Below are positions 19,158-27,335 of a DNA stretch of 55,862 bases, one piece after another (the first letter of the stretch is position 1; each line of letters begins with the position of its first letter). Made by a program: the position numbers and the translations under genes. Under the pieces are notes generated by a model. It was given only the letters and a program-made list of their open reading frames with translations. It was not told the DNA's origin and did not search any database. Where the stretch lies: contig NZ_SMKK01000022.1 in NCBI RefSeq assembly GCF_004348425.1, positions 1-55,862 of the forward strand, given 5' to 3'. The DNA is from Actinomadura sp. 7K507. Its GTDB lineage: Bacteria > Actinomycetota > Actinomycetes > Streptosporangiales > Streptosporangiaceae.

Positions 19158-19433
19158 TCAGGGTGTCGGGTCGAGCGAGCCGTCCCTGATGCCGGTCAGG
19201 AGGGACGCCCACGCGTAAGGCGCGAGGGCGAGCACCGGCCCGTCCGGGTCCTTGGAGTCCCGCATCGCCACACCGTGCCTGGTCAGCGGAGCCACCTCAA
19301 CGCACTGGCCTTCGCTGCCGCTGCTGTGGCTGCTCTTGCGCCAGAAGGTGGCGACCTCGACGCACTCCTGCCCTTCGCCTCCGCTGCTGCTGCTCTTGCG
19401 CCAGGGGGAGAAGACAAACTGCCGACTGGTCAT
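19158..19433 (-). CDS. DUF397 protein with a doubled N-terminal motif
   Basis: 91 aa from ATG 19433, which overlaps the XRE stop in ATGA. The DUF397 signature appears twice at the start: WRKSSSSGGEGQECVEVA and then FWRKSSHSSGSEGQCVEVA. The remainder occurs once (MRDSKDPDGPVLALAPYAWASLL). DUF397 proteins are small partners of XRE/DUF5753 regulators in Streptomyces whiJ- and abaA-like clusters. The duplicated first half is probably an internal tandem duplication. Confidence 0.85.
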   Translation of the reverse strand: MTSRQFVFSPWRKSSSSGGEGQECVEVATFWRKSSHSSGSEGQCVEVAPLTRHGVAMRDSKDPDGPVLALAPYAWASLLTGIRDGSLDPTP

Positions 19434-20254
19434 GCCTCTGACACTAGCCGTTCGATCAACGATCGGGAATCGGACGGGGAGAGCGCGGCGGCCCTGAGAT
19501 GGTCGAAGACCACGTTGTGGCGGCGGATGTCGTCCACGCACTCCAGATACCAGCCACTGGTCAGGTTCTCGACGAGCACCACAGAAAGCTCGTTCGTCGC
19601 CAGCGTGGTGAACGAGCCGTTGTGACCTGGGTGCGCGCCGGCCGAGAACGGAAGGACCTGGAGGGTCACATTCGGGAGCACCGAGAGCTCGATCAGCCGG
19701 TCGAGCTGCGCCCGCATAACCTCGGGCCCGCCGAACTGCTGGCGGAGCGCGGCCTCACTCACGATGGCCCACAGATGGGGCGGATTCTCCTCGCAAAGGA
19801 TCTGCTGGCGGCGCATGCGGATCTCCGCCAGACCGTCGATGTCCGGCGCCTTGCCTTGGGAGATACCGGACGTGATGACCGAGCGGGCGTACTCATCGGT
19901 CTGCAGGAGCCCGGGGATGAGGTGGAGCTGGAAGGACCGGATGGACGTGGCCTCGGCTTCCAGCGAGATGTAGTCGAGCATTGAGGGGGAGAGTTTCCCT
20001 TCATAGCGGTGCCACCAGCCCTTATCGACGGCATGGCGGGCAAGGTCGAAGAGGGCCTTGCGCTGGTCGGGGTCGGTGAGGTCGTAGCGGTCGAGCATGT
20101 GCTCCAGGGCGGGACGGCGGATGCCGCGCTTGCCGGTTTCGAGCTTGCTCAGTGACGACGGCGTACGGTTCAGCAGCCGCGCCGCCTTCTGGAGGTTGAG
20201 GTCACGACTTTCCCGCAACTCGCGCAGCATCGTGCCGAGCTTGCGGCTTCGCAT
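19430..20254 (-). CDS. XRE-family regulator with DUF5753 domain
   Basis: 274 aa from ATG 20254 (a longer in-frame start at 20335 would add 27 residues). The N-terminal HTH reads LGTMLRELRESRDLNLQKAA followed by RLLNRTPSSLSKLETGKRG. The C-terminal DUF5753 region includes RSFQLHLIPGLLQTDEYARS and VLPFSAGAHPGHNGSFT. It pairs with the following DUF397 gene through an ATGA overlap and with the divergent HATPase gene at 20464. This three-part arrangement matches whiJ-type developmental regulators of Streptomyces. Confidence 0.88.
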   Translation of the reverse strand: MRSRKLGTMLRELRESRDLNLQKAARLLNRTPSSLSKLETGKRGIRRPALEHMLDRYDLTDPDQRKALFDLARHAVDKGWWHRYEGKLSPSMLDYISLEAEATSIRSFQLHLIPGLLQTDEYARSVITSGISQGKAPDIDGLAEIRMRRQQILCEENPPHLWAIVSEAALRQQFGGPEVMRAQLDRLIELSVLPNVTLQVLPFSAGAHPGHNGSFTTLATNELSVVLVENLTSGWYLECVDDIRRHNVVFDHLRAAALSPSDSRSLIERLVSEA

Positions 20255-20463
20255 GGTCGGACGCTGCGAGTTGTCTATGGCGTAATCATTGCCTGACTTT
20301 GCGTGACCGCGAAGCGGTTCTCCCAAGCTGGCCAAAGTGACTCAGTCAAAAGTGACTGGGGACCTCCGGACCGGGGACCTCGGGACGAGGTAGGCGAACG
20401 TATCGCTTGATCAGACACGGTCAGCCCATTCTTTCCGGACACGACGACCGAAGGAGTGGAGCA
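20255..20463. promoter_or_regulatory. Divergent regulatory region between XRE and HATPase genes
   Basis: The spacer contains AAGTGACT repeated at about 20335 and 20350 (AAAGTGACTCAGTCAAAAGTGACT, partly inverted around CAGTCA). It also contains GGGGACCTC twice at about 20360-20385. These are candidate operators for the XRE regulator. No clear -10/-35 pair could be fixed. Confidence 0.4.
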
Positions 20464-20859
20464 GTGACGGTGCCGACCTTGAGGTTCGACACGCTTTTGT
20501 TGCCAGGCATGCACCGGGCCGCCGGGCACGCGCGGCGGTGGCTGCGCGACGTGCTCGGCGAGCATCCGGCGCTGGACGACGCCGCGCTCTGCACGAGCGA
20601 ACTGGTGGCGAACGCGCTGCGGTACACCGAGTCCGGCCAGGACGGGCAGATCCGGGTGGAGGTGTGCCACTCGGACAAGGTGGTCCGCATCGAGGTCATC
20701 GACGACGGCGGGGCCGCGACCGTCCCCCACCTGGCCACAGCGGCCGAGACGGACGTCTGCGGCCGGGGCCTTCGCCTGGTGGCGTTCCTGGCCACCGACT
20801 GGGGCGTTACCCGGCGGGATCAGGGCCATGCCGTGTGGTTCGAGATCAGCCCCCGTTAG
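20464..20859 (+). CDS. Histidine-kinase-like ATPase (anti-sigma-factor type)
   Basis: 131 aa from GTG 20464, preceded by AAGGAG at 20451-20456. HATPase_c_2 features: ALCTSELVANALRYTESG (N-box), RIEVIDDGGAATVP (G1-like) and GRGLRLVAFLATDWGVTRRD (G2-like). There is no histidine phosphotransfer domain. Relatives are RsbW/SpoIIAB-like kinases and the small ATPases found beside XRE/DUF397 genes. It may regulate a sigma factor or the XRE partner. The NACHT gene follows 80 bases downstream in the same direction. Confidence 0.85.
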   Translation: MTVPTLRFDTLLLPGMHRAAGHARRWLRDVLGEHPALDDAALCTSELVANALRYTESGQDGQIRVEVCHSDKVVRIEVIDDGGAATVPHLATAAETDVCGRGLRLVAFLATDWGVTRRDQGHAVWFEISPR

Positions 20860-20939
20860 GCACCCGCCGTCCGCGGCGAATCCTGAATGAATGAGGATTT
20901 CTTCGCCATAATGGTCTCTCCATCGTGAATGGGGGCACC

Positions 20940-23585
20940 GTGTCCGTCGAGGTGGCTGCGTTGCGGATAGGCGGATCTGTGGCGCAGCTGGCCGCCGGGC
21001 GGTGGCTCGCGGGGCGTTCCAGCAGGGACGGGGCCGGGAAGGACCTCGCCGAGCTGATCAAGACGGGGTTCCCGGACGAGATCAGGCGGCGGCGCGTCCA
21101 GCGGCAGTTCGAGGGCATCGCCGATTCGGTCGCCGAGCGCCTGCTCACCTTCGCCGGGCACGAGTTCGGCGGGCTCACAGATGGTGATCGCGAGGCGGCG
21201 TTGTTCGAGGTCGTCCGCACCCTGGACCGCGCCGACCTGTCGGACGAGGCTTTCCTGGCCGCCGATGCCGATCCGGTGAAACTGGCCCGGCGGGTCAGAT
21301 CACGCTTGCCCGCCAGGCGCGCCGAGTACGAGCTGGGAGAGGCCGGAGCCAGGCTCTACGACGTCGTCCTGGACGAATGCTGCGACTGCCTGGCCCGCAT
21401 CATGATTCACCTGCCGCAGTTCGGACCGCGCGCGTCCGCCGAGATGCTCGGGCGGCTCAGCAGCCTCGCCGACCAGGTGAGCGCCGTCCTGGCACGGCTC
21501 CCCGCACGCACCCTCGACGCGCCCGAGGGCGAGTCGGACGATGACGCGTTCACGCGCCGCTACCTCGCGTCGATCAGCGAATCTTTGGACACGCTCGAAC
21601 TGTTCGGTGTGCGCTTCGAGCGGTTCACCCGGCCGCAGACGACGCTGAGCGTCGCCTACATCAGCCTGAACGTGTCCGATGAGAGCCGCCGTGACCACCG
21701 CCCGCCGAAAGCGGCCGCTGTGCCCATCAGTGATTGGCGTGACGAGGCCGGGCCCGGCGCAGTCCGGGTGGAGGCGGCGCTGGACAAGCAGCGGTTGACG
21801 CTACTGCGCGGTGAGGCCGGCAGCGGTAAGAGCACCCTGCTCCGGTGGCTCGCGGTGACGGCCGCCAGAGGTTCGTTCAGCGGGCCGTTGCGCGGCTGGA
21901 ACGGCTGCGTCCCGTTCGTCATCAAGCTGCGCAGCCACGCGGGCGGGCGGCTGCCGCGCCCCGAGGAGTTCCTCGACGACGTCGCCAGCAACCTGGCCGG
22001 GATCATGCCGCGCGGATGGGCGCACCGCCAGTTGAGATCCGGCCGTGCATTGCTCCTGGTCGATGGCTTGGACGAGATCGCCAGCACGCAGCGGCAGGCG
22101 GTCCGGCAGTGGCTTAAGGAGATCGTCGCTGGTTTCCGCGACATCCGGATCGTCGTCACCTCCCGCCCAGCGGCGGCTGACTCCGGCTGGCTGCGCGCCG
22201 AGGGCTTCGCGACGGCCTTCCTCGAACAGCTTTCCCCAGCGGACGTCCGGACGCTCGTCCAGCACTGGCACAACGCCGTCCGGGACTGCGCCGGTCTCCC
22301 CTGCGCCCCGGAACGGCTACCCACCTATGAGGCGCGGCTGCTGGCCCGACTGGAGGCCGCTCCCCACCTGCGGACACTCGCGTCCAGCCCGCTGCTCGCC
22401 GCGATACTGTGCGCCCTCAACCTTGACCGCGAGACGCTCCCCCGCAACCGCATGGGACTGTACGGCGCGGCCCTCGACATGCTCCTTGAGACACGGGACG
22501 CGAAACGCGGCATATCGAGCACGCTCGAACGCGAGCAGAAGATCCGCATTCTCCAGGACATCGCCTGTCACCTGTCGACCAGCGCACGCGTCGAACTGCC
22601 CAAGGCCATGGTCGCGAGGCTCACCGCCGACCGCCTGGCGTCGATGCCGCAGGTCCGGGTACCACCCGAAGAAGTTCTGGACGAGCTTCTCCAGCGCAGC
22701 GGCGTCCTGCGCGAACCGGTACCGGGCCGCATCGACTTCGTGCACCGGACCGTCCAGGAGTACCTCGCCGCCAAACATGCAGCCGACCTCGGCGACATGG
22801 ACCTGCTCGTGCGGTACGCCCACCGCGACACCTGGCGCGAAACCGTCATCATGGCCGCTGGCCACGCCAACGAGCCGCTGAGACGCGAATTGCTGACCGG
22901 CATCCTGGCCCGTGCTCGCAAGGAGGAGCGACGCGCCCGCACGCTGAAACTCGTGGCGGTCGCGTGCCTGGAAACGCTCCCGTCCGTGCCGGACGGTCTG
23001 CGCGCCGGCATCGACCAGTGCCTGAACGACCTCGTCCCACCGCGCGACCCGGCATCGGCCCGCTCCCTGGCCACCGCGGGCGAACCCGTCCTCACCCGTC
23101 TGCCCGAGACCCTCGAGGGCCTCAGCCCGGCGGCCGCCGCCGCAACGGTCCAGGCGGCCTGGCTGATCAACGGACCGGACGCCTTAGACCTGCTCGCACG
23201 CTACGCAGCCGACACCCGCCCACGTGTGCGGGAGGAGATAATCGAGGCTTGGGCCTACTTCGACACTGACGAGTTCGCCGAATGCGTCCTCGCGCACTCC
23301 CCCGCAGGCGGGGAGGTCACGCTGTTCCAGAAGCCGCGGCAGGTGCGTGCCCTCGGCAAAGTGCCTCCGCTGTCCGAGCTCTCCGTTTACCTGGATGAGC
23401 ACGCAGACGACCTCGACGCCTGCATTTTGGCTTTCCCGGCCTCAACAACATCGGCTTTCTGGAGCGCAGCCTACCGCAGCTTCGCGAAATCTGGCTGTCC
23501 CCATGTGACGCGATCACCGATCACTCACCCCTTGCACGGCGGACCGGGCTTTCGGTCTTGTGGCTATACGGCTGTACCCAGCTGA
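20940..23585 (+). CDS. NACHT STAND NTPase (NLR-like), N-terminal part of a frameshifted NACHT-LRR gene
   Basis: 881 codons are open. Residues 1-120 are an all-helical N-terminal domain (VEVAALRIGGSVAQLAAGRW) resembling the NACHT-associated helical domains of actinomycetes. The NACHT core has Walker A GEAGSGKST (residues about 291-299), Walker B LLLVDGLDEI (371-380), VVTSRP, and FVHRTVQEYLAAKHA (about 600). A helical repeat region follows. After about residue 830 the sequence stops making sense, while leucine-rich repeats continue in the -1 frame from 23429; one base seems lost in the T-run 23425-23428. GTG 20940 with GGGGG upstream is preferred over GTG 20925. Bacterial NACHT proteins are known anti-phage sensors; this role is inferred here. 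Confidence 0.85.
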   Translation: MSVEVAALRIGGSVAQLAAGRWLAGRSSRDGAGKDLAELIKTGFPDEIRRRRVQRQFEGIADSVAERLLTFAGHEFGGLTDGDREAALFEVVRTLDRADLSDEAFLAADADPVKLARRVRSRLPARRAEYELGEAGARLYDVVLDECCDCLARIMIHLPQFGPRASAEMLGRLSSLADQVSAVLARLPARTLDAPEGESDDDAFTRRYLASISESLDTLELFGVRFERFTRPQTTLSVAYISLNVSDESRRDHRPPKAAAVPISDWRDEAGPGAVRVEAALDKQRLTLLRGEAGSGKSTLLRWLAVTAARGSFSGPLRGWNGCVPFVIKLRSHAGGRLPRPEEFLDDVASNLAGIMPRGWAHRQLRSGRALLLVDGLDEIASTQRQAVRQWLKEIVAGFRDIRIVVTSRPAAADSGWLRAEGFATAFLEQLSPADVRTLVQHWHNAVRDCAGLPCAPERLPTYEARLLARLEAAPHLRTLASSPLLAAILCALNLDRETLPRNRMGLYGAALDMLLETRDAKRGISSTLEREQKIRILQDIACHLSTSARVELPKAMVARLTADRLASMPQVRVPPEEVLDELLQRSGVLREPVPGRIDFVHRTVQEYLAAKHAADLGDMDLLVRYAHRDTWRETVIMAAGHANEPLRRELLTGILARARKEERRARTLKLVAVACLETLPSVPDGLRAGIDQCLNDLVPPRDPASARSLATAGEPVLTRLPETLEGLSPAAAAATVQAAWLINGPDALDLLARYAADTRPRVREEIIEAWAYFDTDEFAECVLAHSPAGGEVTLFQKPRQVRALGKVPPLSELSVYLDEHADDLDACILAFPASTTSAFWSAAYRSFAKSGCPHVTRSPITHPLHGGPGFRSCGYTAVPS

Positions 23586-24232
23586 CCAGCCTCACCGTGC
23601 TGCCCACACTCGACTCGCTGCGCATGCTAGGGGTAAGCGGCTCGCATCTCGCGGAAGGCATGGAAGGAATCTGCCAAGCGAGCCCGCACCTTCAGAGCCT
23701 TGTCGTAAACACATGTGAGTGGGTAGACGATCTCAGGCCACTCGTCGATCTACACCTAACCGGGCTCTACATAGGCGAATGTCGACACGTAGAAGACTTC
23801 ACTCCGCTCAATTCGCTGACCGAGCTGCGCATTCTGAACCTGTCCGGGAGCCTCATCGAGGATCTCGCGCCGCTGCGGAACCTCTCCGGACTGACGACCC
23901 TGTGGTTGAACGACTGTAACGCTCTTACCGATCTTCAGCCGCTCGCCTCATTGTCCAAGCTGAGGGAACTGCACCTCCGGCGTGCTGCGGACGGGCTAGA
24001 CCTCGCGCCGCTGGCAGGCAACCGCAAGCTCACCGTCTATATCGATCGGGACCAGGACGTCCAGGGGGCCGAGACACTGGGGCGCCGCCTGCACGTCTCG
24101 TGGCGCGATCCGTACCCTGCTTCATCCCACTCAAGAGGACCGGAGTCGAGTGCGTGGGCGGCCGATCGTCCACAACTACTCCCCTGCCGCTGCAGCCGCT
24201 CCTGCGGCACCTACGCCCGCTCCCATGGCTAG
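23429..24232 (+). pseudogene. Leucine-rich repeat C-terminal part of the NACHT gene, in shifted frame
   Basis: About 268 codons. Regular LRR units are visible: LPQLREIWLSPCDAITDHSP, LSVLWLYGCTQLTSLTVLP, LTELRILNLSGSLIEDLAPL, LSGLTTLWLNDCNALTDLQP and LSKLRELHLRR. There is no start codon with a ribosome binding site of its own, and the repeats begin exactly where the upstream NACHT frame fails. The sensible reading is one NACHT-LRR protein of about 1,100 aa with a one-base deletion. The last 35 or so codons (after about 24120) look unrelated and run to the edge of a methyltransferase fragment, so the 3' end may also be altered. Confidence 0.75.
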
Positions 24233-24475
24233 CGGCAACGGGCGCCGCCGAGAAGGCTGTGACTTCGGACGGCTCCCGACGGGTGACGTCGGCGAAACGG
24301 CCGCGCATCTCGTGCTCGATGCCTTCCAGTTGGCTGTTCGGCAACATGAGATGCCGGGTGCTCCTTGACGGCCGCCCTGCCGCCCTGACACGCGATGACG
24401 ACCCGCGGCCGGGACGCGCGTGGCGCGGGGCAGCTCGCCCCGGCCGCGCTGGGGCTTCACCGTGAACCTGCAGCC
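24229..24475 (-). pseudogene. Decayed 3' fragment of a class I methyltransferase
   Basis: Read on the minus strand this matches the 3' third of the methyltransferase gene at 18500-19093. Both share a stretch corresponding to GRFADVTRRELSEL, the CIEHAMCGRF region, and the GGRVVIAWHGG region. In the best-aligned part roughly four of five bases agree. Several frameshifts and a small deletion break the frame, and the first two thirds of the gene are missing. It is the remnant of a duplicated methyltransferase. Confidence 0.75.
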
Positions 24476-24769
24476 GCCCCTCGTTCGCACGACCCGCCCT
24501 CTTTAAGATGTGCTGACCCCAAACGGCACCCTTGTCCTTTTCGGCCCCTGGGCGTGACTAATTCGTTTCCATTTCGACATCTGGGCGTGACCGATCAGGG
24601 GCGCGCCGACCATTCTGATTTCAATATTCTCGGCGCTTAGGGCATCCTGCCCTGCCATCGCCGCTCCGTGAGCAGCATGACCTCTTCCACACGTGGAGCG
24701 GTGCACATGTATCTATCCGATCACGGCGCGGCGAGGTCATCAACCATACACCTAGAAGGATTGCCTTCC
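24476..24769. other. Spacer without a gene, upstream of DUF397
   Basis: This spacer is less GC-rich than its surroundings. It contains two copies of CTGGGCGTGAC (about 24546 and 24581) followed by similar words. No coding frame shows family similarity. It probably holds the promoter of the DUF397 gene at 24770 and the scar of the module duplication. Confidence 0.4.
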
Positions 24770-24976
24770 GTGGCTATGACACCGATGCCGTACTGGCGCA
24801 AGAGTTCTCGATGCACAGCCGATGCGAACTGTGTGGAAATCGCGGACTACACACTGGGCGCACGCGCCGTTCGCGACACAAAGACCGGACCGGACGGCCC
24901 GGTCTTGACGTTCTCCAGGGACGAGTTCGCCACCTTCGTCGCAAGTATCAAAACAGGCGGCCTTGACCTGCACTGA
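24770..24976 (+). CDS. DUF397 protein
   Basis: 68 aa from GTG 24770, with AAGGA at 24756-24760. The pattern YWRKSSRCTADANCVEIADY, then AVRDTKTGPDGPVLTF and a final EFATFVASIK region is a standard DUF397 domain. It lies convergent with an XRE/DUF5753 gene and next to a methyltransferase remnant, repeating the layout at 18.5-20.3 kb but with DUF397 on the other strand. Confidence 0.88.
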   Translation: MAMTPMPYWRKSSRCTADANCVEIADYTLGARAVRDTKTGPDGPVLTFSRDEFATFVASIKTGGLDLH

Positions 24977-25041
24977 CGCTCGTCGAGCGGTCCCTCACAG
25001 GGCAGCCTGAGAGGGACATGCACACCACTGAGGCCATCGGG

Positions 25042-25929
25042 TCAACTCGCCTGGTCACGCCAGATTTCGTGCGCGATCCGTGATATGTATATTTTCGATT
25101 CCTCACTGGAGAGAGATGCCCGCCTCAGCGCTTCCCACGCTCGACCATACCTATCGGTGATAGTGTCATCCTGAACGTCGACCTGCAACTGAAAGCTGTC
25201 GACGTAGGCTACATCTGGAAACTGTACATCATAAGCCGGATCGAATTTCAACAATGTGAACGATTCGCCCATGAGCGGCTCGCGATGAATGCTCAGTCGC
25301 TGTACGAACAAGTTGACGTTGGGCAACTCAGCCAGCGCCACCAGCGACTTTAGTTGGCGACGCATTATTCCGGAGTCTCCCACCAGACGCAGTAGCACTG
25401 ATTCGTCTATGACCGCAGAGTAGTCTAGCGGTTGACGTCGCCTGAGCAGTTCTTGCCTGCGCATGCGAACGTCCAGGGTGCGTTTCATCTCGCGCGGCGT
25501 GCTGAGTGTGACCGTCCGGCCCGTCTCGATGACACTGAGGGCGTATTCCCGGGTCTGGAGAAGCGCGGGCACGCTGTAAGTGCTGTAGAGGAACGCTTCG
25601 CTCGCCTCGTCCTCAAGGGCGACGTAGGCTGCGAACCTTGCCGGCAAGGTGTGCCGGTAGCCGTCCCACCAGCCACGTTGCGTCGCGGCTTGGGCAAGGG
25701 CGAGGATTTCTCCCATGTGCCCCTCGTCGACCTCGTACAACTCCAGCAACAGACGTACGTCAGAGACACGAACCCCGATTCGAGCGTTCTCGATGCGGCT
25801 GAGTTTGGACGGCGACCATCCGAGGCGGGTGGCGATTTCGTCGGCCGTGGCCGTAGGCCCGAGCCGTTCCCTGAGCCGACGCAATTCCGCCCCGAGGCGA
25901 CGCTGACGGACCGTCGGTGTCGCTGCCAC
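25042..25929 (-). CDS. XRE-family regulator with DUF5753 domain
   Basis: 295 aa. HTH: LGAELRRLRERLGPTATADE, then IATRLGWSPSKLSRIENARI. The C-terminal DUF5753 part has YSTYSVPALLQTREYALSVI and NVNLFVQRLSIHREPLMGES. Its likely partner is the convergent DUF397 gene. It is only distantly similar to the XRE protein at 19430-20254. The base composition of this gene and its flanks is visibly less GC-rich than the core genes, in line with recent acquisition. Confidence 0.88.
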   Translation of the reverse strand: MAATPTVRQRRLGAELRRLRERLGPTATADEIATRLGWSPSKLSRIENARIGVRVSDVRLLLELYEVDEGHMGEILALAQAATQRGWWDGYRHTLPARFAAYVALEDEASEAFLYSTYSVPALLQTREYALSVIETGRTVTLSTPREMKRTLDVRMRRQELLRRRQPLDYSAVIDESVLLRLVGDSGIMRRQLKSLVALAELPNVNLFVQRLSIHREPLMGESFTLLKFDPAYDVQFPDVAYVDSFQLQVDVQDDTITDRYGRAWEALRRASLSSEESKIYISRIAHEIWRDQAS

Positions 25930-26395
25930 GATGCCCTCCGAGGTCGATCACCGTTGCGAGCAATCTTCAAGGCTTCTTGCTTTGCAACTTGCAGAGATAT
26001 CCTACGGCACGTTCGCCGATCACACTAGATCGTCATTAGAGGGCTGACCACCTGTACAAGTCGACAACTCAGCCAAGTGGAATCACTCCCCCATCCTGCC
26101 CTGGACGCCACATAGCCGTTTCCCGCTCCTATGCATTTAGCTGTGCATCTTGCATGATCCTTACTGGGTCCGCAAACTAGGACATAACACCCTGGGAGTG
26201 GTTGATCAGCCGCACAGGCAAGGCGCGGTTCGGAGGCCCCGCATCCGGATCGGGCGCACGTCAGCAAGGCCCGCGAGGCAATGGCGGTTCGCCGGGTCAC
26301 CTTCTCGGTCACGGCAAGGGCACGTGGCCGCGCTTCGATGCCCTGCCTCGCAGGCGGGGCGTACCGGCGGAAAGGCGAGATTGGGGGTCGCTCCA
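25930..26395. other. Intergenic region between XRE and cyclase-like genes
   Basis: 466 bases, less GC-rich in the first half. Apart from the candidate operator near 25976 I see no gene. A frame that extends the cyclase-like gene upstream to 26150 exists, but its translation has no family similarity. A promoter for the cyclase-like gene is expected here but not identified. Confidence 0.4.
25976..25995. promoter_or_regulatory. Candidate XRE/DUF397-family operator
   Basis: CTTGCTTTGCAACTTGCAGA lies about 50 bases upstream of the XRE start codon. It fits CTTGC-N8-WTGCAGA, which is also found upstream of the DUF397 gene at 30885-30904. Inferred operator. Confidence 0.4.
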
Positions 26396-27034
26396 ATGAG
26401 TAGCCAGCCAGTGCACAGGAGCATCCTTGTTACCGACGTCGAGGGGTCGACGGCGGCCATGCGGACGAACCCGATACGGCAGGAGCTGCGGACGCAGGTC
26501 TATCGCATGCTCGGCACGGCGATGGACCACGCCGGGATAGACGGCCGCTGGTGCGACCCGTTCGAGGACCGGGGCGACGGAGTTCTCGTCCTGATGCACC
26601 CGGTGGACGAACTGCCCAAGACGCTGCTGCTGTCCAGGTTGGTGCCGAAGCTCACACATCTGCTCGTCGAGTACAACGAGGGCCTCCCGGCCGCCGAACG
26701 TCCCCGGCTGGGGCTGCGGGTACGGGTCGCCGTGCATGCGGGGGAAGTCCACTGGGACGGGAAGGGCTGCTTCGGGGAGGCCGTCGATCTGGCGTGCCGG
26801 CTGGTCGATGCGCAGAAGCTGAAGCAGTGCCTGCGGGAGTCTCCGGCTCCACTGGTCCTCGTGGTGTCGGAAGACATCTACTGGGGGATCGTGCGGCACG
26901 GGTACGACGGGATCTGTCCCAGCACCTACCAGCCCGACTTCAGGGTCTCGGTCGGCGGACGGCGGCGCCAGGGGTTCGTGCACGTGCCGTCCGTGCTCCA
27001 GCTCGCTGCGGCGCCGGAGGGTCACGTCGCCTAG
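26396..27034 (+). CDS. Class III nucleotidyl-cyclase-like protein (probably degenerate)
   Basis: 212 aa from ATG 26396. The fold markers of class III cyclases are present: RSILVTDVEGSTAAM (first metal Asp), FEDRGDGVLVLMHP (second Asp) and [20 protein letters not shown]. In GEAVDLACRLVDA the usual Asn of the N-x3-R element is Asp while Arg is kept. There is no second domain or membrane segment. Stand-alone cyclase-like proteins of this kind are common in actinomycetes and may sense nucleotides rather than make cyclic ones. It neighbours the NACHT/XRE region but is not in an operon with it. Confidence 0.75.
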   Translation: MSSQPVHRSILVTDVEGSTAAMRTNPIRQELRTQVYRMLGTAMDHAGIDGRWCDPFEDRGDGVLVLMHPVDELPKTLLLSRLVPKLTHLLVEYNEGLPAAERPRLGLRVRVAVHAGEVHWDGKGCFGEAVDLACRLVDAQKLKQCLRESPAPLVLVVSEDIYWGIVRHGYDGICPSTYQPDFRVSVGGRRRQGFVHVPSVLQLAAAPEGHVA

Positions 27035-27137
27035 GCCGGGCGGGCCTCCGTGACGCTGAAGCCTGGCCTTGGGCGGGCGGGTTGTCCGTCTTGGCGGGAC
27101 ACGGGGGTGGCTCCGGTGTCGGGTGCGTCACACCGGG

Positions 27138-27168
27138 TTGACCTCGAGTGTGGTCGAGGTCCGAGGGT
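27138..27168 (+). promoter_or_regulatory. MerR-type promoter with 19-bp spacer and dyad operator
   Basis: A -35 TTGACC (27138-27143) and a weak -10 GAGGGT (27163-27168) are 19 bp apart. The spacer region carries the perfect dyad GACCTCGA (27140-27147) / TCGAGGTC (27154-27161). A long spacer with a central dyad is the hallmark of promoters activated by MerR-family regulators (SoxR, TipA and similar). The downstream gene is the MFS exporter. Confidence 0.65.
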
Positions 27169-27301
27169 GAGGGCCGGAGAGCAGTGCGGATTCGTCGGAA
27201 CCGGCTGGAATACTCCCGGAGCCCGCGAGAGTTAACCGTTCGCGGAAGTGTCAGTCGCTGCAGTATTTTGCGGCGGTAACCCCCTGAACCGTGCAACCGG
27301 T

Positions 27302-27323
27302 GCCCGCGTGCCCACACGCGGGC
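27302..27323 (+). promoter_or_regulatory. Perfect hairpin just before the MFS start codon
   Basis: GCCCGCGTG (27302-27310) pairs with CACGCGGGC (27315-27323) across a CCCA loop, ending 12 bases before ATG 27336. In RNA it would be very stable and could limit ribosome access; as DNA it could be an operator. Confidence 0.45.
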
Positions 27324-27335
27324 CCTGACGATTGG

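Larger units (their letters stand above)
27035..27335. other. Intergenic region upstream of the MFS gene
   Basis: 301 bases with no gene. It holds a MerR-type promoter at 27138-27168 and a perfect hairpin at 27302-27323, both listed separately. Nothing else could be supported. Confidence 0.6.

Noticed and set aside
23420..23435. Programmed -1 frameshift in the NACHT gene
   Set aside because: The T-run does not form a classical slippery heptamer in the reading frame and no stable downstream structure is evident. A lost base is the simpler reading, though not proven.
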